DNA from: JBFXAF01 sp050184585
GTDB taxonomy: Bacteria; Pseudomonadota; Alphaproteobacteria; Rhizobiales; Rhizobiaceae
Length of the DNA stretch: 64,000 nt
NCBI GenBank assembly: GCA_050184585.1
Contig: JBFXAF010000003.1
Span: forward strand, 372,001-436,000
Direction of reading: 5' to 3'
The notes beneath the pieces were generated by a model. It saw nothing but the letters and a program-made list of their open reading frames with translations. It was not told where the DNA came from and did no database searches. This document shows positions 52,719 to 61,403 of this stretch, one piece after another; the first letter of the stretch is position 1, and each line of letters starts with the position of its first letter. A program made the translations under genes and the position numbers.

Positions 52719-53657
52719 TTAGGCGCGCGGATGGGCCGCCTCATACACGGCGAGCAGACGATCGGTGTCGACACCGGTATAGACCTGCGTTGTCGACAGA
52801 CTCGCATGGCCGAGCAGTTCCTGGATGGTCCTGAGATCGCCCCCTCGCACCAGGAGATGCGTGGCGAAGGAGTGCCGCAGCGCGTGCGGCGTTGCGGTAT
52901 CGGGCAGACCGAGCGCGCCCCGCAGGCGCGCCATGGCGCGCTGCACGATCGCAGGGTCGAGCCGAGCGCCGCGCACGCCCCGGAACAGTGCCCCGTCGGC
53001 ATCGAGGTGGTACGGACACAGCCTGCGGTATTCATCGACAGCGGCCATCGCCACGGGCAGCACCGGAACAAGGCGCGTCTTGCCGCCCTTGCCAGTGACA
53101 CGAAGCACCGGCTGGGCAGCGCCCGCGAATTCGGCGCCCGAAAGCCCGAGCGCTTCCGAGATGCGCAATCCGCAGGCGTAGAGCAGCGTCAGCACGGCCG
53201 CGTCACGTGCGGCCACCCAGGGCTCTGCCGCAAGTTGTTCGTCGGTGGCGACGACGCGCCGCGCATCGGTCGCCGTCAGCGGCTTCGGCAGCGACTTGGG
53301 TTGCCGTGGCGCGCGCATCGTCGCGGCGCCAGCGGCGTTGGCGAGCCCGCGCCTCTCCAGGTGGCGGAGGAGAGAACGTACCCCGGCCAGCCCGCGGCCC
53401 AGGGTGCGCGGGCCTGCTCCACCGGATCGGCGCCGCGCGAGAAAAGCGCGAAGGTCGGCGGGTTTCAGTTCGGAGATGTCGGACAGCCCGGGCGGACCGC
53501 CGAGATGACCGGTGAGGAAGTGGAAGAACTGTCGCGTGTCCCGCTCATAAGCCTCGAGTGTCTGCGGAGAAAGGCGGCGCTCGCTGGCGAGCGAGGCCAA
53601 CCAGCTTTCGCGCGCCTTTGAGAGGTCGGGACGGGTGAGGATCAGGAATTCCGTCAT
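52719..53657 (-). CDS. xerC: Tyrosine recombinase XerC
   Basis: A 312-residue tyrosine recombinase. An N-terminal SAM-like domain (about 15-105) precedes the catalytic domain with Arg165 (GLRISE), Lys190 (GKGGK), His258 and Arg261 (HALRHSF), His284 (LGHASLS) and nucleophile Tyr293 (QVYTGVD). With XerD it resolves chromosome dimers at dif under FtsK control. The start at 53657 gives MTEFLILTRP; the much longer upstream frame is a shadow of rimM. No attachment site or phage gene is nearby, so it is the housekeeping enzyme. Confidence 0.95.
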   Translation of the reverse strand: MTEFLILTRPDLSKARESWLASLASERRLSPQTLEAYERDTRQFFHFLTGHLGGPPGLSDISELKPADLRAFLARRRSGGAGPRTLGRGLAGVRSLLRHLERRGLANAAGAATMRAPRQPKSLPKPLTATDARRVVATDEQLAAEPWVAARDAAVLTLLYACGLRISEALGLSGAEFAGAAQPVLRVTGKGGKTRLVPVLPVAMAAVDEYRRLCPYHLDADGALFRGVRGARLDPAIVQRAMARLRGALGLPDTATPHALRHSFATHLLVRGGDLRTIQELLGHASLSTTQVYTGVDTDRLLAVYEAAHPRA

Positions 53658-53786
53658 GCCACCGACCTTATCGATCTGGGATTTGCGGCTCGTTAATCCG
53701 ATGAAGGGATGAAGCGCGGCTGGAACCATGGTTTTGCCAATGCGCGATCGCTCCGGTATCAGCATTCCGTCCGGAGCCCGAGACCT

Positions 53787-54395
53787 ATGAACGTCCCGAA
53801 AAGACCCGTACAGATGGCAGTTATCGGCGCCGCGCACGGCATCAAGGGCGAGTTGCGCGTCAAGGCGTTTACGGGTGACCCGGCTGCGCTGGGCAATTAC
53901 GGTCCGCTCTATGACGGCGCGGGAAGGGCGTTTCAGGTCCAGTCCGTGCGTGTGCAAGGCACTGTTGCCGTCGTTCGCTTCAAGGGCGTGTCGGATCGTA
54001 CGGCCGCGGAAGCTCTGACCGGGACCGCGTTGTTCGTCGACCGTTCCTCTCTGCCCGAAAACCTTGAGGACGATGAATTCTATCACACCGACCTTGTCGG
54101 CCTCGCGGTGCGGGATACGGCCGGTGACGGGATCGGCAAGGTCTTGGCCGTGCAGAATTTCGGCGGCGGTGACATGCTCGAGGTGACGCTGTCGTCTGGT
54201 CGCGAGGTCCTGATCCCGTTCACGGCCGCCGCCGTTCCCCAGGTCGCGCTGTCCGCCGGCTTCCTCGTCGTCGATCCCATCGCTGCCGGACTCTCCGACG
54301 ACGACGGCGACAATAAGGTCATGTCGGGAAGCGGCGGCCGGTTCGACCGCGAGCGCCGCCCGCGGGGACCGAGCGAAGCCGGAGGCAACCGGTGA
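53787..54395 (+). CDS. rimM: Ribosome maturation factor RimM
   Basis: A 202-residue RimM: N-terminal beta-barrel domain (MAVIGAAHGIKGELRVKAFT), a central region with LEDDEFYHTDLVGLAV, and the PRC-barrel-like C-terminal domain with GGGDMLEV and VLIPFT, plus a charged tail of 30 residues. It binds S19 during 30S assembly. The gene is divergent from xerC; rpsP, which usually precedes rimM, is not next to it. A 6-bp hairpin CTCCGG...CCGGAG (53751-53776) lies ten bases before the ATG. Confidence 0.95.
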   Translation: MNVPKRPVQMAVIGAAHGIKGELRVKAFTGDPAALGNYGPLYDGAGRAFQVQSVRVQGTVAVVRFKGVSDRTAAEALTGTALFVDRSSLPENLEDDEFYHTDLVGLAVRDTAGDGIGKVLAVQNFGGGDMLEVTLSSGREVLIPFTAAAVPQVALSAGFLVVDPIAAGLSDDDGDNKVMSGSGGRFDRERRPRGPSEAGGNR

Positions 54396-55093
54396 GCTTC
54401 CGTGCCACCGTGCTGACCCTTTATCCGGAGATGTTTCCGGGAGCGCTCGGCCTCTCGCTGGCGGGCCGCGCGCTGGAGGCGGGTATCTGGACGATCCAGT
54501 CGATCCAGATCCGCGATTTTGCCAGGGATCGTCACCGTACGGTGGACGACACGCCGGCCGGCGGCGGCGCTGGGATGGTGATTCGGGCCGACGTCCTGGC
54601 CCGCGCAATCGATCATGCTTCGCCGGCTAACGATGATCGTCCACGGCTACTGATGAGCCCGCGCGGACGTCCCCTTACGCAGGCAAAGGTGCGGGAACTG
54701 GCGGACGGTCCCGGCGCCGTCATCGTCTGCGGCCGTTTCGAGGGTGTTGACCAGCGCGTGATTGACGCGCGCGGACTGGAGGAGGTTTCCGTCGGCGACT
54801 ATGTGCTGTCCGGTGGCGAGCCGGCCGCGCTGGTCATGTTGGACGCAATTGTGCGGCTCCTCCCCGGCGTCATGGGCAACGACGCGTCAGGCACGCATGA
54901 GAGCTTCGAGGGCTGCCTGCTGGAGCACCCCCACTATACCCGTCCGCAGGAGTTCGAGGGTCTGGGCATTCCCGATGTCCTGACCTCGGGCAATCACGCA
55001 AGGATCGAAGCCTGGCGGCGTTCGGAAGCCGAAAGGCTGACGGCCGAGAGGCGGCCTGACCTTATCGCCGCGGGTCAGCCGGTGACGAAGTAA
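54392..55093 (+). CDS. trmD: tRNA (guanine-N1)-methyltransferase
   Basis: A 233-residue SPOUT methyltransferase. The knot region contains CGRFEGVDQRVID, GDYVLSGGEPAALVMLDA and later HPHYTRPQEFEG, all TrmD signatures; DTPAGGGAGMVI lies earlier. It makes m1G37 in tRNAs reading CNN codons, preventing frameshifts. The GTG start overlaps the rimM stop by four bases. Its end overlaps the convergent TauE/SafE gene by 19 bases. Confidence 0.97.
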   Translation: MSFRATVLTLYPEMFPGALGLSLAGRALEAGIWTIQSIQIRDFARDRHRTVDDTPAGGGAGMVIRADVLARAIDHASPANDDRPRLLMSPRGRPLTQAKVRELADGPGAVIVCGRFEGVDQRVIDARGLEEVSVGDYVLSGGEPAALVMLDAIVRLLPGVMGNDASGTHESFEGCLLEHPHYTRPQEFEGLGIPDVLTSGNHARIEAWRRSEAERLTAERRPDLIAAGQPVTK

Positions 55094-55836
55094 TACACCG
55101 CCAGCAGAAGACCGACGGCGATGACGAACCCGCGCAGGATGGACTGGGGCACCCGCTTCGCCGCCCAGACACCGACATAACCGCCCAACGCCACCGCCGG
55201 GATCATGACAAGCGCCTGCGGCCACGCGACGACGCCACCCCAGACGAAGACGACGATCGCCACGGCCGCGATCACGATCGACAGCATGTTCTTCAGAGCA
55301 TTGAGGCGGTGGTAGTCGCCGGCCTGCGTCAGGCCCAGCGTGGCGAGCATCATGACCCCCATGCCGGCGCCGAAGAACCCGCCATAGACGGCGGTGACGA
55401 ACTGCACGACGGCGCCGGGAACGCTGCCCACCGCCACTGCCTGCCCGGGTTTCGGCTTCGGCTTGAGCCAGGGACCGGCGGCGAAGATCGCGGTCGCGGC
55501 GATCAGCAGCCACGGCACCAGCGCCCGGAACTGCGGATTGTCGAGCGCCAGCAGGATCAGAGCGCCGGCCAGAGCGCCGACGGCGGAAATCGCGCAAAGA
55601 ACCAGCGCCCCGCGCCAGAAGGTCCTGATGTCGGACCGGTAGGCCAGCGTCGACGTGACGTAGCCGGGAAACTGGGTAATGGACGAGGTCGCGTTGGCGA
55701 CGATCGGCGCCATCCCGGCGACGCTGAGCGCGCCGAAGGTCAGGAACGTGCCGCCGCCCGCGATGGCATTGACCGCGCCGGCCACGAAACCGGCGAGTGC
55801 GAGGAAAGCGGCGTCGAAAGGCGTCATGGCCGGCAT
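55075..55836 (-). CDS. TauE/SafE family sulfite exporter-like permease
   Basis: About 253 residues, eight predicted membrane helices in two repeats. The first repeat carries GFVAGAVNAIAGGGTFLTF, the second VYGGFFGAGMGVMML, the paired glycine-rich motifs of TauE/SafE (DUF81). Members move sulfite, sulfoacetate or other organic anions; no sulfur gene is nearby, so the substrate is unknown. The start is 55836 or 55827. The 268 bases from here to rplS must hold the promoters of both; I found only short GC repeats. Confidence 0.88.
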   Translation of the reverse strand: MPAMTPFDAAFLALAGFVAGAVNAIAGGGTFLTFGALSVAGMAPIVANATSSITQFPGYVTSTLAYRSDIRTFWRGALVLCAISAVGALAGALILLALDNPQFRALVPWLLIAATAIFAAGPWLKPKPKPGQAVAVGSVPGAVVQFVTAVYGGFFGAGMGVMMLATLGLTQAGDYHRLNALKNMLSIVIAAVAIVVFVWGGVVAWPQALVMIPAVALGGYVGVWAAKRVPQSILRGFVIAVGLLLAVYYFVTG

Positions 55837-56104
55837 CAAGCCGATTTGACGGAGGCCTTCAAGTCCGGCAATCGTTGATGACGCCCGAACAGGAAATTGG
55901 CATCGGCCGCGTGACAACCTTGCGCTTTTGGTGTAGTTGCGCGCCCGATCCGTGGGTTTGTGCTCACGGTCCGTCTAACCAAGCACGGTGAATTCGCCCC
56001 TGCTACCCGGTTGAAGCCGGTGACGCATAGACCAGCGGCCATGGTGCTGCGGGTCGAGGGAAGGGCGCTCTGGCTGTCGGAAGAACAAAGAAGAGGTAAC
56101 CGCG

Positions 56105-56632
56105 ATGGACATCATCCGTCAGCTCGAGGCCGAGCAGGCCGCCAAGATAGAAGCCAAACGCAAGCTCCCCGAATTCCAGCCCGGCGATACGGTGCGCGTC
56201 AACGTGCGCGTCACCGAAGGCTCGCGCACCCGCGTGCAGGCCTACGAGGGCGTCGTCATCGCCCGCGCGGGATCAGGCTTCCAGGAGAACTTCACGGTCC
56301 GCAAGATATCCTACGGCGAGGGCGTGGAGCGCGTGTTCCCGGTCTATTCGCCGCTGGTCGAGGGCGTCGAGATCGTGCGTCGCGGCAAGGTGCGCCGCGC
56401 CAAGCTCTATTATTTGCGCGACCGTCGCGGCAAGTCGGCCCGCATTTCCGAGAATACCGGCGTGCGCGCCAGGAAGCTCAACGACGCCGAGCGCGATGCG
56501 CTCAACGCCGAGAAAGCGAAGATCGACGCCGAGAAGGTCGCCGCCGCCGAGGCGTTGGCCGCCGAGAAGGCAGCCCAGGACGCGGCGGAGAAAAAGGCGG
56601 CGGCCGAGGCGGCCGAGGCCAAGAGCGAGTAA
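56105..56632 (+). CDS. rplS: 50S ribosomal protein L19 with Lys/Ala/Glu-rich C-terminal extension
   Basis: A 175-residue L19. The conserved core (1-115) includes FQPGDTVRVNVRV, FTVRKISYGEGVERVFP and KLYYLRDRRGKSARI. Residues 125-175 form a helical Ala/Glu/Lys-rich tail beyond the length of E. coli L19; extended forms occur in other Hyphomicrobiales. L19 sits at the 30S-50S interface. AGAGGTAACC precedes the ATG. In many bacteria rplS follows trmD directly; here the TauE/SafE gene on the opposite strand intervenes. Confidence 0.97.
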   Translation: MDIIRQLEAEQAAKIEAKRKLPEFQPGDTVRVNVRVTEGSRTRVQAYEGVVIARAGSGFQENFTVRKISYGEGVERVFPVYSPLVEGVEIVRRGKVRRAKLYYLRDRRGKSARISENTGVRARKLNDAERDALNAEKAKIDAEKVAAAEALAAEKAAQDAAEKKAAAEAAEAKSE

Positions 56633-56659
56633 GATCGCCTGCAGTCGGACCCGATGCGA

Positions 56660-56684
56660 AAGGCGGCCTGGGGCCGCCTTTTCG
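56660..56684 (+). terminator. Rho-independent terminator after rplS
   Basis: AAGGCGGCC (56660-56668), loop TGG, GGCCGCCTT (56672-56680), then TTCGTT. A strong 9-bp stem with a short T-rich tail 30 bases after the rplS stop. Confidence 0.85.
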
Positions 56685-56818
56685 TTGTCCGCGCGGCTGC
56701 ACTCCGCTCAACCGACCTAGGTGCCACCTGCTGAGCGACCGCTTGCCACCGGCTTCCGACCGGTTACAGTTGGAGCAGTGCTGCCGGCTCCGCCGGGACC
56801 GCATTGCTGGAGCGTCCC

Positions 56819-57610
56819 ATGACCTGTCTCAAATCGCTTGTCCTCGGCCTCGTCGCGGCCGCCCTCATCCCCTTCGCCGCTTCGGCGCAGTCGCTGCCGG
56901 ACCTCGGCGGCAAGACCGTCGTGGTCGTCACCGAGAACGCCTATTTCCCGCTGCAGTTCGTCGATCCCAAGACCGGACAGGCCGTCGGCTGGGAATATGA
57001 CGCCGTCGCCGAACTGGCGAAGCGTCTCAACTTCAAGGTCGAATACCAGAATACATCCTGGGACGCGATGATCCAGGCGGTGTCGGACAAGCAGTACGAC
57101 ATGGGCATGACAGGCATCACTATCAAGGACGAGCGCAAGGAGAAGGTCGATTTCTCCGACCCTTATATGCTCTCGGAGATTTTCATGATGGTGCGCGGCG
57201 ACGAGACCCGTTTCACCGACGCAAAGAGCTTCGCGGCGGATGAGAAACTGCTGGTCGGCGCGCAGGCCGGCACCTCGCCCTTCTACGTCGCCGTCTACAA
57301 CATTCTCGACGGCAACGAGCAGAACCCGCGAATCAAGCTGATGGAGACCTTCGCGGCCACCGTCGAGGCACTGAAGTCTGGCGACGTCGACCTGGTGCTG
57401 ACCGATAGCGCGGCCGGCAAGTTCATCAGCGAAGGTTCGGGCGGCGCGGTGAAGCTGGTGGGCGAACCTCTGCAGGCCGAAGAATTCGGCTTCATCTTCC
57501 CGAAGGGCTCGGAACTCGCCGCTCCGATAAACGCCGGCATCGCCGCGCTCAAGGCCGACGGAACGCTCGACGCCATTACCAAGAAGTGGTTCGTCGACTA
57601 CACGCCGTGA
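56819..57610 (+). CDS. ABC transporter substrate-binding protein, amino-acid type
   Basis: A 263-residue periplasmic binding protein of family 3 (SBP_bac_3). The signal peptide is cut about ASA-Q24; the mature part has FPLQFVDPKTGQAVGWEYDAVAEL, the diagnostic GITIKDERKEKVDFSDPY and the late DLVLTDSAAGKFI. Such proteins bind polar amino acids, glutamine or related ligands. It is followed by a matching permease after 40 bases. ATG 56819 with TGGAG upstream is used. Confidence 0.92.
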   Translation: MTCLKSLVLGLVAAALIPFAASAQSLPDLGGKTVVVVTENAYFPLQFVDPKTGQAVGWEYDAVAELAKRLNFKVEYQNTSWDAMIQAVSDKQYDMGMTGITIKDERKEKVDFSDPYMLSEIFMMVRGDETRFTDAKSFAADEKLLVGAQAGTSPFYVAVYNILDGNEQNPRIKLMETFAATVEALKSGDVDLVLTDSAAGKFISEGSGGAVKLVGEPLQAEEFGFIFPKGSELAAPINAGIAALKADGTLDAITKKWFVDYTP

Positions 57611-57649
57611 TCGCAGGGATCGACCCGATCCGCCGATAGGGCCGCGCCG

Positions 57650-58465
57650 GTGAAGGCGCAGCCCTCCATCGCGGGCAAGCCCGATTTCCCGTGGTGGCTC
57701 GTCGCCGCCGGCGTGATCGCCGTTGCATGCGCGGCAATGATCGCGCTCAGCGGCCTCTATGCCCAGGTATTCTCGATCGTCGCCAGGGGCATCGGGATCA
57801 CCATCTTCGTCACGGTCGTCGGTTTCACAGTGGCTTCGGCGATTGGTCTCGGGGTCGCTCTCATGGCGCTGTCGGGCTCGATCTGGTTGAGGCAGATCGC
57901 GCGCTTCTATGTCGAGATCATCCGCGGCGTGCCGATCCTGGTTCTGCTGTTCTGGATCGCCTTCGCGGGCGTGCCGGCCTTCGTCGCGCTGTGGAACTGG
58001 TTGGTCGTTCCGCTAAGGGATGCCGGCCTCGTCGGCGAACTGGCGGTGCGCGACGTCTCGCTGCTCGCCCGTGCGATCATGGCCCTGACGATCGGCTACT
58101 CCGCCTTCATCGCCGAGATATTCAGGGCAGGCATCCAGTCCGTCGACGGCGGGCAGGTCGAAGCGGCGAAAGCGCTCGGCCTTTCGCGCTTGCAGCGATT
58201 TCGGCTGATCGTCTTCCCGCAGGCGATCCGGACGATTCTGCCTCCGCTCGGCAACGACTTCGTGGCGATGGTGAAGGATTCCTCGCTGGTCTCGGTGCTT
58301 GGCGTGGCCGACATCACCCAGATGGGCAAGGTTTATGCCGCCGGCACCTTCCGCTTCTTCGAGACCTATTCCATCGTGGCCTACATCTACCTGATCCTGA
58401 CGGTCAGCCTGTCGCTGGCGCTGAGGGCGCTGGAGCGGCGCATGCGCAAGGGGGTGCATCCATGA
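57650..58465 (+). CDS. ABC transporter permease, amino-acid (HisM/GlnP) type
   Basis: A 271-residue inner-membrane protein with a hydrophobic leader and five to six helices. The EAA loop reads VEAAKALGLSRLQRFRLIVFPQAIR and the segment IARFYVEIIRGVPILVLLFWIAF is that of polar amino-acid permeases. It starts at GTG 57650. Together with the upstream binding protein it makes two thirds of an importer; no ATPase gene is adjacent, so it must borrow one from elsewhere in the genome. The stop overlaps the next ATG by four bases. Confidence 0.92.
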   Translation: MKAQPSIAGKPDFPWWLVAAGVIAVACAAMIALSGLYAQVFSIVARGIGITIFVTVVGFTVASAIGLGVALMALSGSIWLRQIARFYVEIIRGVPILVLLFWIAFAGVPAFVALWNWLVVPLRDAGLVGELAVRDVSLLARAIMALTIGYSAFIAEIFRAGIQSVDGGQVEAAKALGLSRLQRFRLIVFPQAIRTILPPLGNDFVAMVKDSSLVSVLGVADITQMGKVYAAGTFRFFETYSIVAYIYLILTVSLSLALRALERRMRKGVHP

Positions 58466-59097
58466 GCGACGAACGCGACCCCGAAGCCTGGAAGGCGGTC
58501 TATGACGCGAAGACCCCTGCCGAACTGGCCGATGCCTATGCCGAATGGGCCGCCCACTACGACGCCGAGACCATGGCGCTCGGTTACTGTCTGCCCTTCC
58601 TCGTCACGTCATGGCTCGCGCGCCATGTGCCGCGTGGCGAGGGTCCCCTCCTCGATGCGGGGTGTGGTACGGGACTGTCGGGGCCATTCGTCCGGGCGCT
58701 GGGGTATGACCGCCTCGAGGGGCTGGACCTTTCGCCCGACATGTTGAGGCTTGCCAGCCAGCGAGCTTCGTACTCAACCCTGAAGCAGGCCGAGTTGGGC
58801 AAGGCGCTACCCTGGCCGGACGGGCACTTTCGAGCCTTCTTCTCGACCGGCGTCTTCACCGAGGGCCACGCACCCGCATCCGGCTTCGACGAACTGGTGC
58901 GCATCACGGCGAAGGGCGGACACGCCATCGTCACCATCCGGGACATCCTGATGGAGACGATGGGCTACGGCGCCAAGTTCACGGAGCTGGAGCGCGACGG
59001 TCGCTGGCGCCCCGTCGAGGAAAGCGGGATCTTCCGCGCCTTCGTCGTCGGCGAACCGACTACCCTGCTCAAGGCCTACGTCTTCGAGATTCGGTAG
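58462..59097 (+). CDS. Class I SAM-dependent methyltransferase
   Basis: A 211-residue methyltransferase. The N-terminal part AYAEWAAHYDAE is that seen in small-molecule methyltransferases of the Williams-Beuren/UbiE-like group; SAM motif I is LLDAGCGTGLSG (about 60-71), with GLDLSPDML following and STGVFTEGHAPASGFDEL in the motif-IV area. Substrate unknown. It is translationally coupled to the amino-acid permease (ATGA), which hints that it acts on a metabolite related to the imported compound; that is inference. Confidence 0.87.
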   Translation: MSDERDPEAWKAVYDAKTPAELADAYAEWAAHYDAETMALGYCLPFLVTSWLARHVPRGEGPLLDAGCGTGLSGPFVRALGYDRLEGLDLSPDMLRLASQRASYSTLKQAELGKALPWPDGHFRAFFSTGVFTEGHAPASGFDELVRITAKGGHAIVTIRDILMETMGYGAKFTELERDGRWRPVEESGIFRAFVVGEPTTLLKAYVFEIR

Positions 59098-59152
59098 CGT
59101 CCGGAACTCAGCCGCGCTTGGCGCGTTTGATCGGCCGACTTGAGGGGCATCC

Positions 59153-59728
59153 ATGGAACACCTGATCGAGGAATTCGGGCACGCAACCTATACGTCGTTC
59201 CCCGTGATCGTCGCCCGGCTCCTGCTCGCGACCTTGTTTGGCGCGGCGATCGGGTTCGAGCGGGAATGGCGAAATCGGCCTGCGGGTCTGCGCACCCACA
59301 TCCTCGTCTGCGTCGCCGCCGCCACGTTCGCGATCCTGACCATCGAGATCACCCATGCACCCCAGTTCGTGAAGGATGCGGCCCGTTTCGACCCGATCCG
59401 TATCGTCGAGGCCGTCACCGCCGGCGTCGCCTTTCTCGCCGCCGGCGTCGTCATCTTCGCGCGCGGTCAGGTGCACGGATTGACGACGGGCGCCGGCATG
59501 TGGCTGGCCGGGGCGATTGGCGTGGCATGCGGCCTCGGACTCTGGCAGATCGCCGCTTTTTCGACGTTCCTCGCGCTGGTGGTTCTCGGGCTTCTGCATG
59601 TGTTTGAACAAAGGCTCGACATGAACCAGGGCCCCGACTTCGAGAAGCCGGAGGATTCCCCCGTCGCGCATGATCCGCCGGCCCCGTCGCGCGAGGGCTC
59701 TCCGCGCTCCGGGTCCCGGGCGAAGTAG
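59153..59728 (+). CDS. MgtC/SapB family membrane protein
   Basis: A 191-residue protein with four or five membrane helices (about 18-36, 50-65, 82-102, 112-130, 135-152). It carries the family patterns GAAIGFEREWRNRPAGLRTHILV and TGAGMWLAGAIGVACGLG. The C-terminal 40 residues form a hydrophilic tail rather than the ACT-like domain of Salmonella MgtC. Family members influence magnesium or membrane potential and inhibit the F-type ATPase in pathogens; the role here is unknown. Confidence 0.9.
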   Translation: MEHLIEEFGHATYTSFPVIVARLLLATLFGAAIGFEREWRNRPAGLRTHILVCVAAATFAILTIEITHAPQFVKDAARFDPIRIVEAVTAGVAFLAAGVVIFARGQVHGLTTGAGMWLAGAIGVACGLGLWQIAAFSTFLALVVLGLLHVFEQRLDMNQGPDFEKPEDSPVAHDPPAPSREGSPRSGSRAK

Positions 59729-59964
59729 GGATACCGCCAAGATTGCCGAAGCCCTGTTTCGCTGATAATGCAGCGGACGCGATGGAAGAGCTGTTCGGAC
59801 ATCCCGCCTACAAGGGCTTCACGCTGCAGGACCGCAAGCGGCTGCCAGCGCGGTTCTTCGCGCGTGTCTGCGGCGCGCCTACCAGCCGACTTCCCTGAAG
59901 GCTTTCGGCCTTCGCAGGTCGCCCTGATGGACGGCTATGGCACAATATCGACGGATCGACGCAA

Positions 59965-61374
59965 ATGAGCGCAGCGCGCACCCTTTATGACAAGATCTTC
60001 GACGACCATGTCGTCGACAGGCAGCCTGACGGCACGTGTCTGCTCTACATCGACCGTCATCTGGTCCATGAGGTGACCAGCCCGCAGGCGTTTGAAGGGC
60101 TGCGAATGACCGGTCGCAAGGTTCGTCACCCCGAGCGCACGCTCGCCGTGGTCGACCACAACGTGCCCACTTCGCCCGACCGCAAGTTCGGGATCAAGAA
60201 CGAGGAAAGCCGCATCCAGGTCGAGGCTCTGGCGAAGAACGCCGCCGATTTCGGTGTCGAATACTATTCCGAGACCGACAATCGGCAGGGCATCGTTCAC
60301 ATCGTCGGCCCCGAACAGGGCTTCACCCTGCCAGGCATGACCATCGTCTGCGGCGACAGCCACACCTCGACCCATGGAGCCTTCGGAGCGCTGGCGCACG
60401 GCATCGGCACGTCGGAGGTCGAGCATGTGCTCGCCACCCAGACGCTGATCCAGAAGAAGGCCAGGAACATGCTGGTCCGCGTCGACGGCCAGCTGCCCGC
60501 GGGCGTCACCGCCAAGGACATCATCCTCGCCATCATCGGCGAAATCGGCACGGCCGGCGGCACTGGCTACGTGATCGAATATGCAGGCGAGGCTATCCGC
60601 TCGCTCTCGATGGAAGGTCGGATGACCGTCTGCAACATGTCGATCGAGGGGGGCGCCCGTGCCGGTCTCATCGCTCCCGACGAAACGACCTTCGCCTATG
60701 TCGAGGGTAAGCCCCGCGCCCCGAAAGGCAACGCCTTGGACAAGGCGCTGGCCTACTGGAGGACGCTGCACACCGACGAGGGAGCCCATTTCGACAAGAC
60801 GATCGTCTTGGACGCGGCCAAGCTGCCACCGATCGTAACTTGGGGGTCCTCGCCCGAGGATGTCGCGTCCGTGCTCGGCGTGGTGCCGGATCCCGCCGAG
60901 ATCCAGGACGAGAACAAACGCAATTCCAAGATCCGCGCGCTGGAGTACATGGGCCTGACGCCGGGTACGAGAATGACCGACATCGAGATCGACCGCGTCT
61001 TCATCGGTTCCTGCACCAACGGCCGCATTGAGGATCTGCGCGCTGCGGCGGACGTCGTGAAGGGCCGCAAGGTCAGCGAGCGCGTGTCGGCGATGATCGT
61101 ACCGGGTTCGGGCCTGGTCAAGGAGCAGGCGGAAGCCGAGGGTCTCGACAGGGTGTTCCTGGAGGCCGGCTTCGACTGGCGTGAACCGGGGTGCTCCATG
61201 TGCCTCGCCATGAACGACGACCGGCTCGTGCCTTACGAACGCTGCGCTTCGACCTCCAACCGCAATTTCGAGGGTCGCCAGGGGTTCAAGGGCCGGACGC
61301 ACCTCGTCTCGCCAGCGATGGCGGCGGCGGCGGCGATTGCAGGCCACTTCGTCGATATCCGGGAATGGCGCTAG
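59965..61374 (+). CDS. leuC: 3-isopropylmalate dehydratase large subunit
   Basis: A 469-residue aconitase-fold enzyme of leucine synthesis. The three [4Fe-4S] ligands are Cys350 (GSCTNGR), Cys410 and Cys413 (EPGCSMCLAMN). It opens with RTLYDKIFDDHVV and has GDSHTSTHGAFGALAHGIGTSEVEHV. With LeuD, not in the window, it isomerises 2- to 3-isopropylmalate. The 236 bases before it hold no clear gene; a 38-codon frame (59782-59898) is doubtful. Placement after rplS is typical of Hyphomicrobiales. Confidence 0.97.
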   Translation: MSAARTLYDKIFDDHVVDRQPDGTCLLYIDRHLVHEVTSPQAFEGLRMTGRKVRHPERTLAVVDHNVPTSPDRKFGIKNEESRIQVEALAKNAADFGVEYYSETDNRQGIVHIVGPEQGFTLPGMTIVCGDSHTSTHGAFGALAHGIGTSEVEHVLATQTLIQKKARNMLVRVDGQLPAGVTAKDIILAIIGEIGTAGGTGYVIEYAGEAIRSLSMEGRMTVCNMSIEGGARAGLIAPDETTFAYVEGKPRAPKGNALDKALAYWRTLHTDEGAHFDKTIVLDAAKLPPIVTWGSSPEDVASVLGVVPDPAEIQDENKRNSKIRALEYMGLTPGTRMTDIEIDRVFIGSCTNGRIEDLRAAADVVKGRKVSERVSAMIVPGSGLVKEQAEAEGLDRVFLEAGFDWREPGCSMCLAMNDDRLVPYERCASTSNRNFEGRQGFKGRTHLVSPAMAAAAAIAGHFVDIREWR

Positions 61375-61380
61375 AATAGG

Positions 61381-61403
61381 TAGGGGAGCTTCGTGCTCCC
61401 CTA
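61381..61403. terminator. Terminator hairpin between leuC and a convergent gene
   Basis: TAGGGGAGC (61381-61389), loop TTCGT, GCTCCCCTA (61395-61403): a 9-bp perfect stem. The last three bases are the stop codon of the minus-strand gene, so the hairpin probably serves both directions. Confidence 0.7.

Noticed and set aside
52719..53657. Integrase marking a mobile element
   Set aside because: Length, motifs and core-gene neighbours fit chromosomal XerC; no direct repeats or cargo genes were seen.
53658..54608. Upstream extension of the xerC frame to 54608
   Set aside because: The extension runs opposite rimM and trmD and has no family similarity; the XerC domain begins right after ATG 53657.
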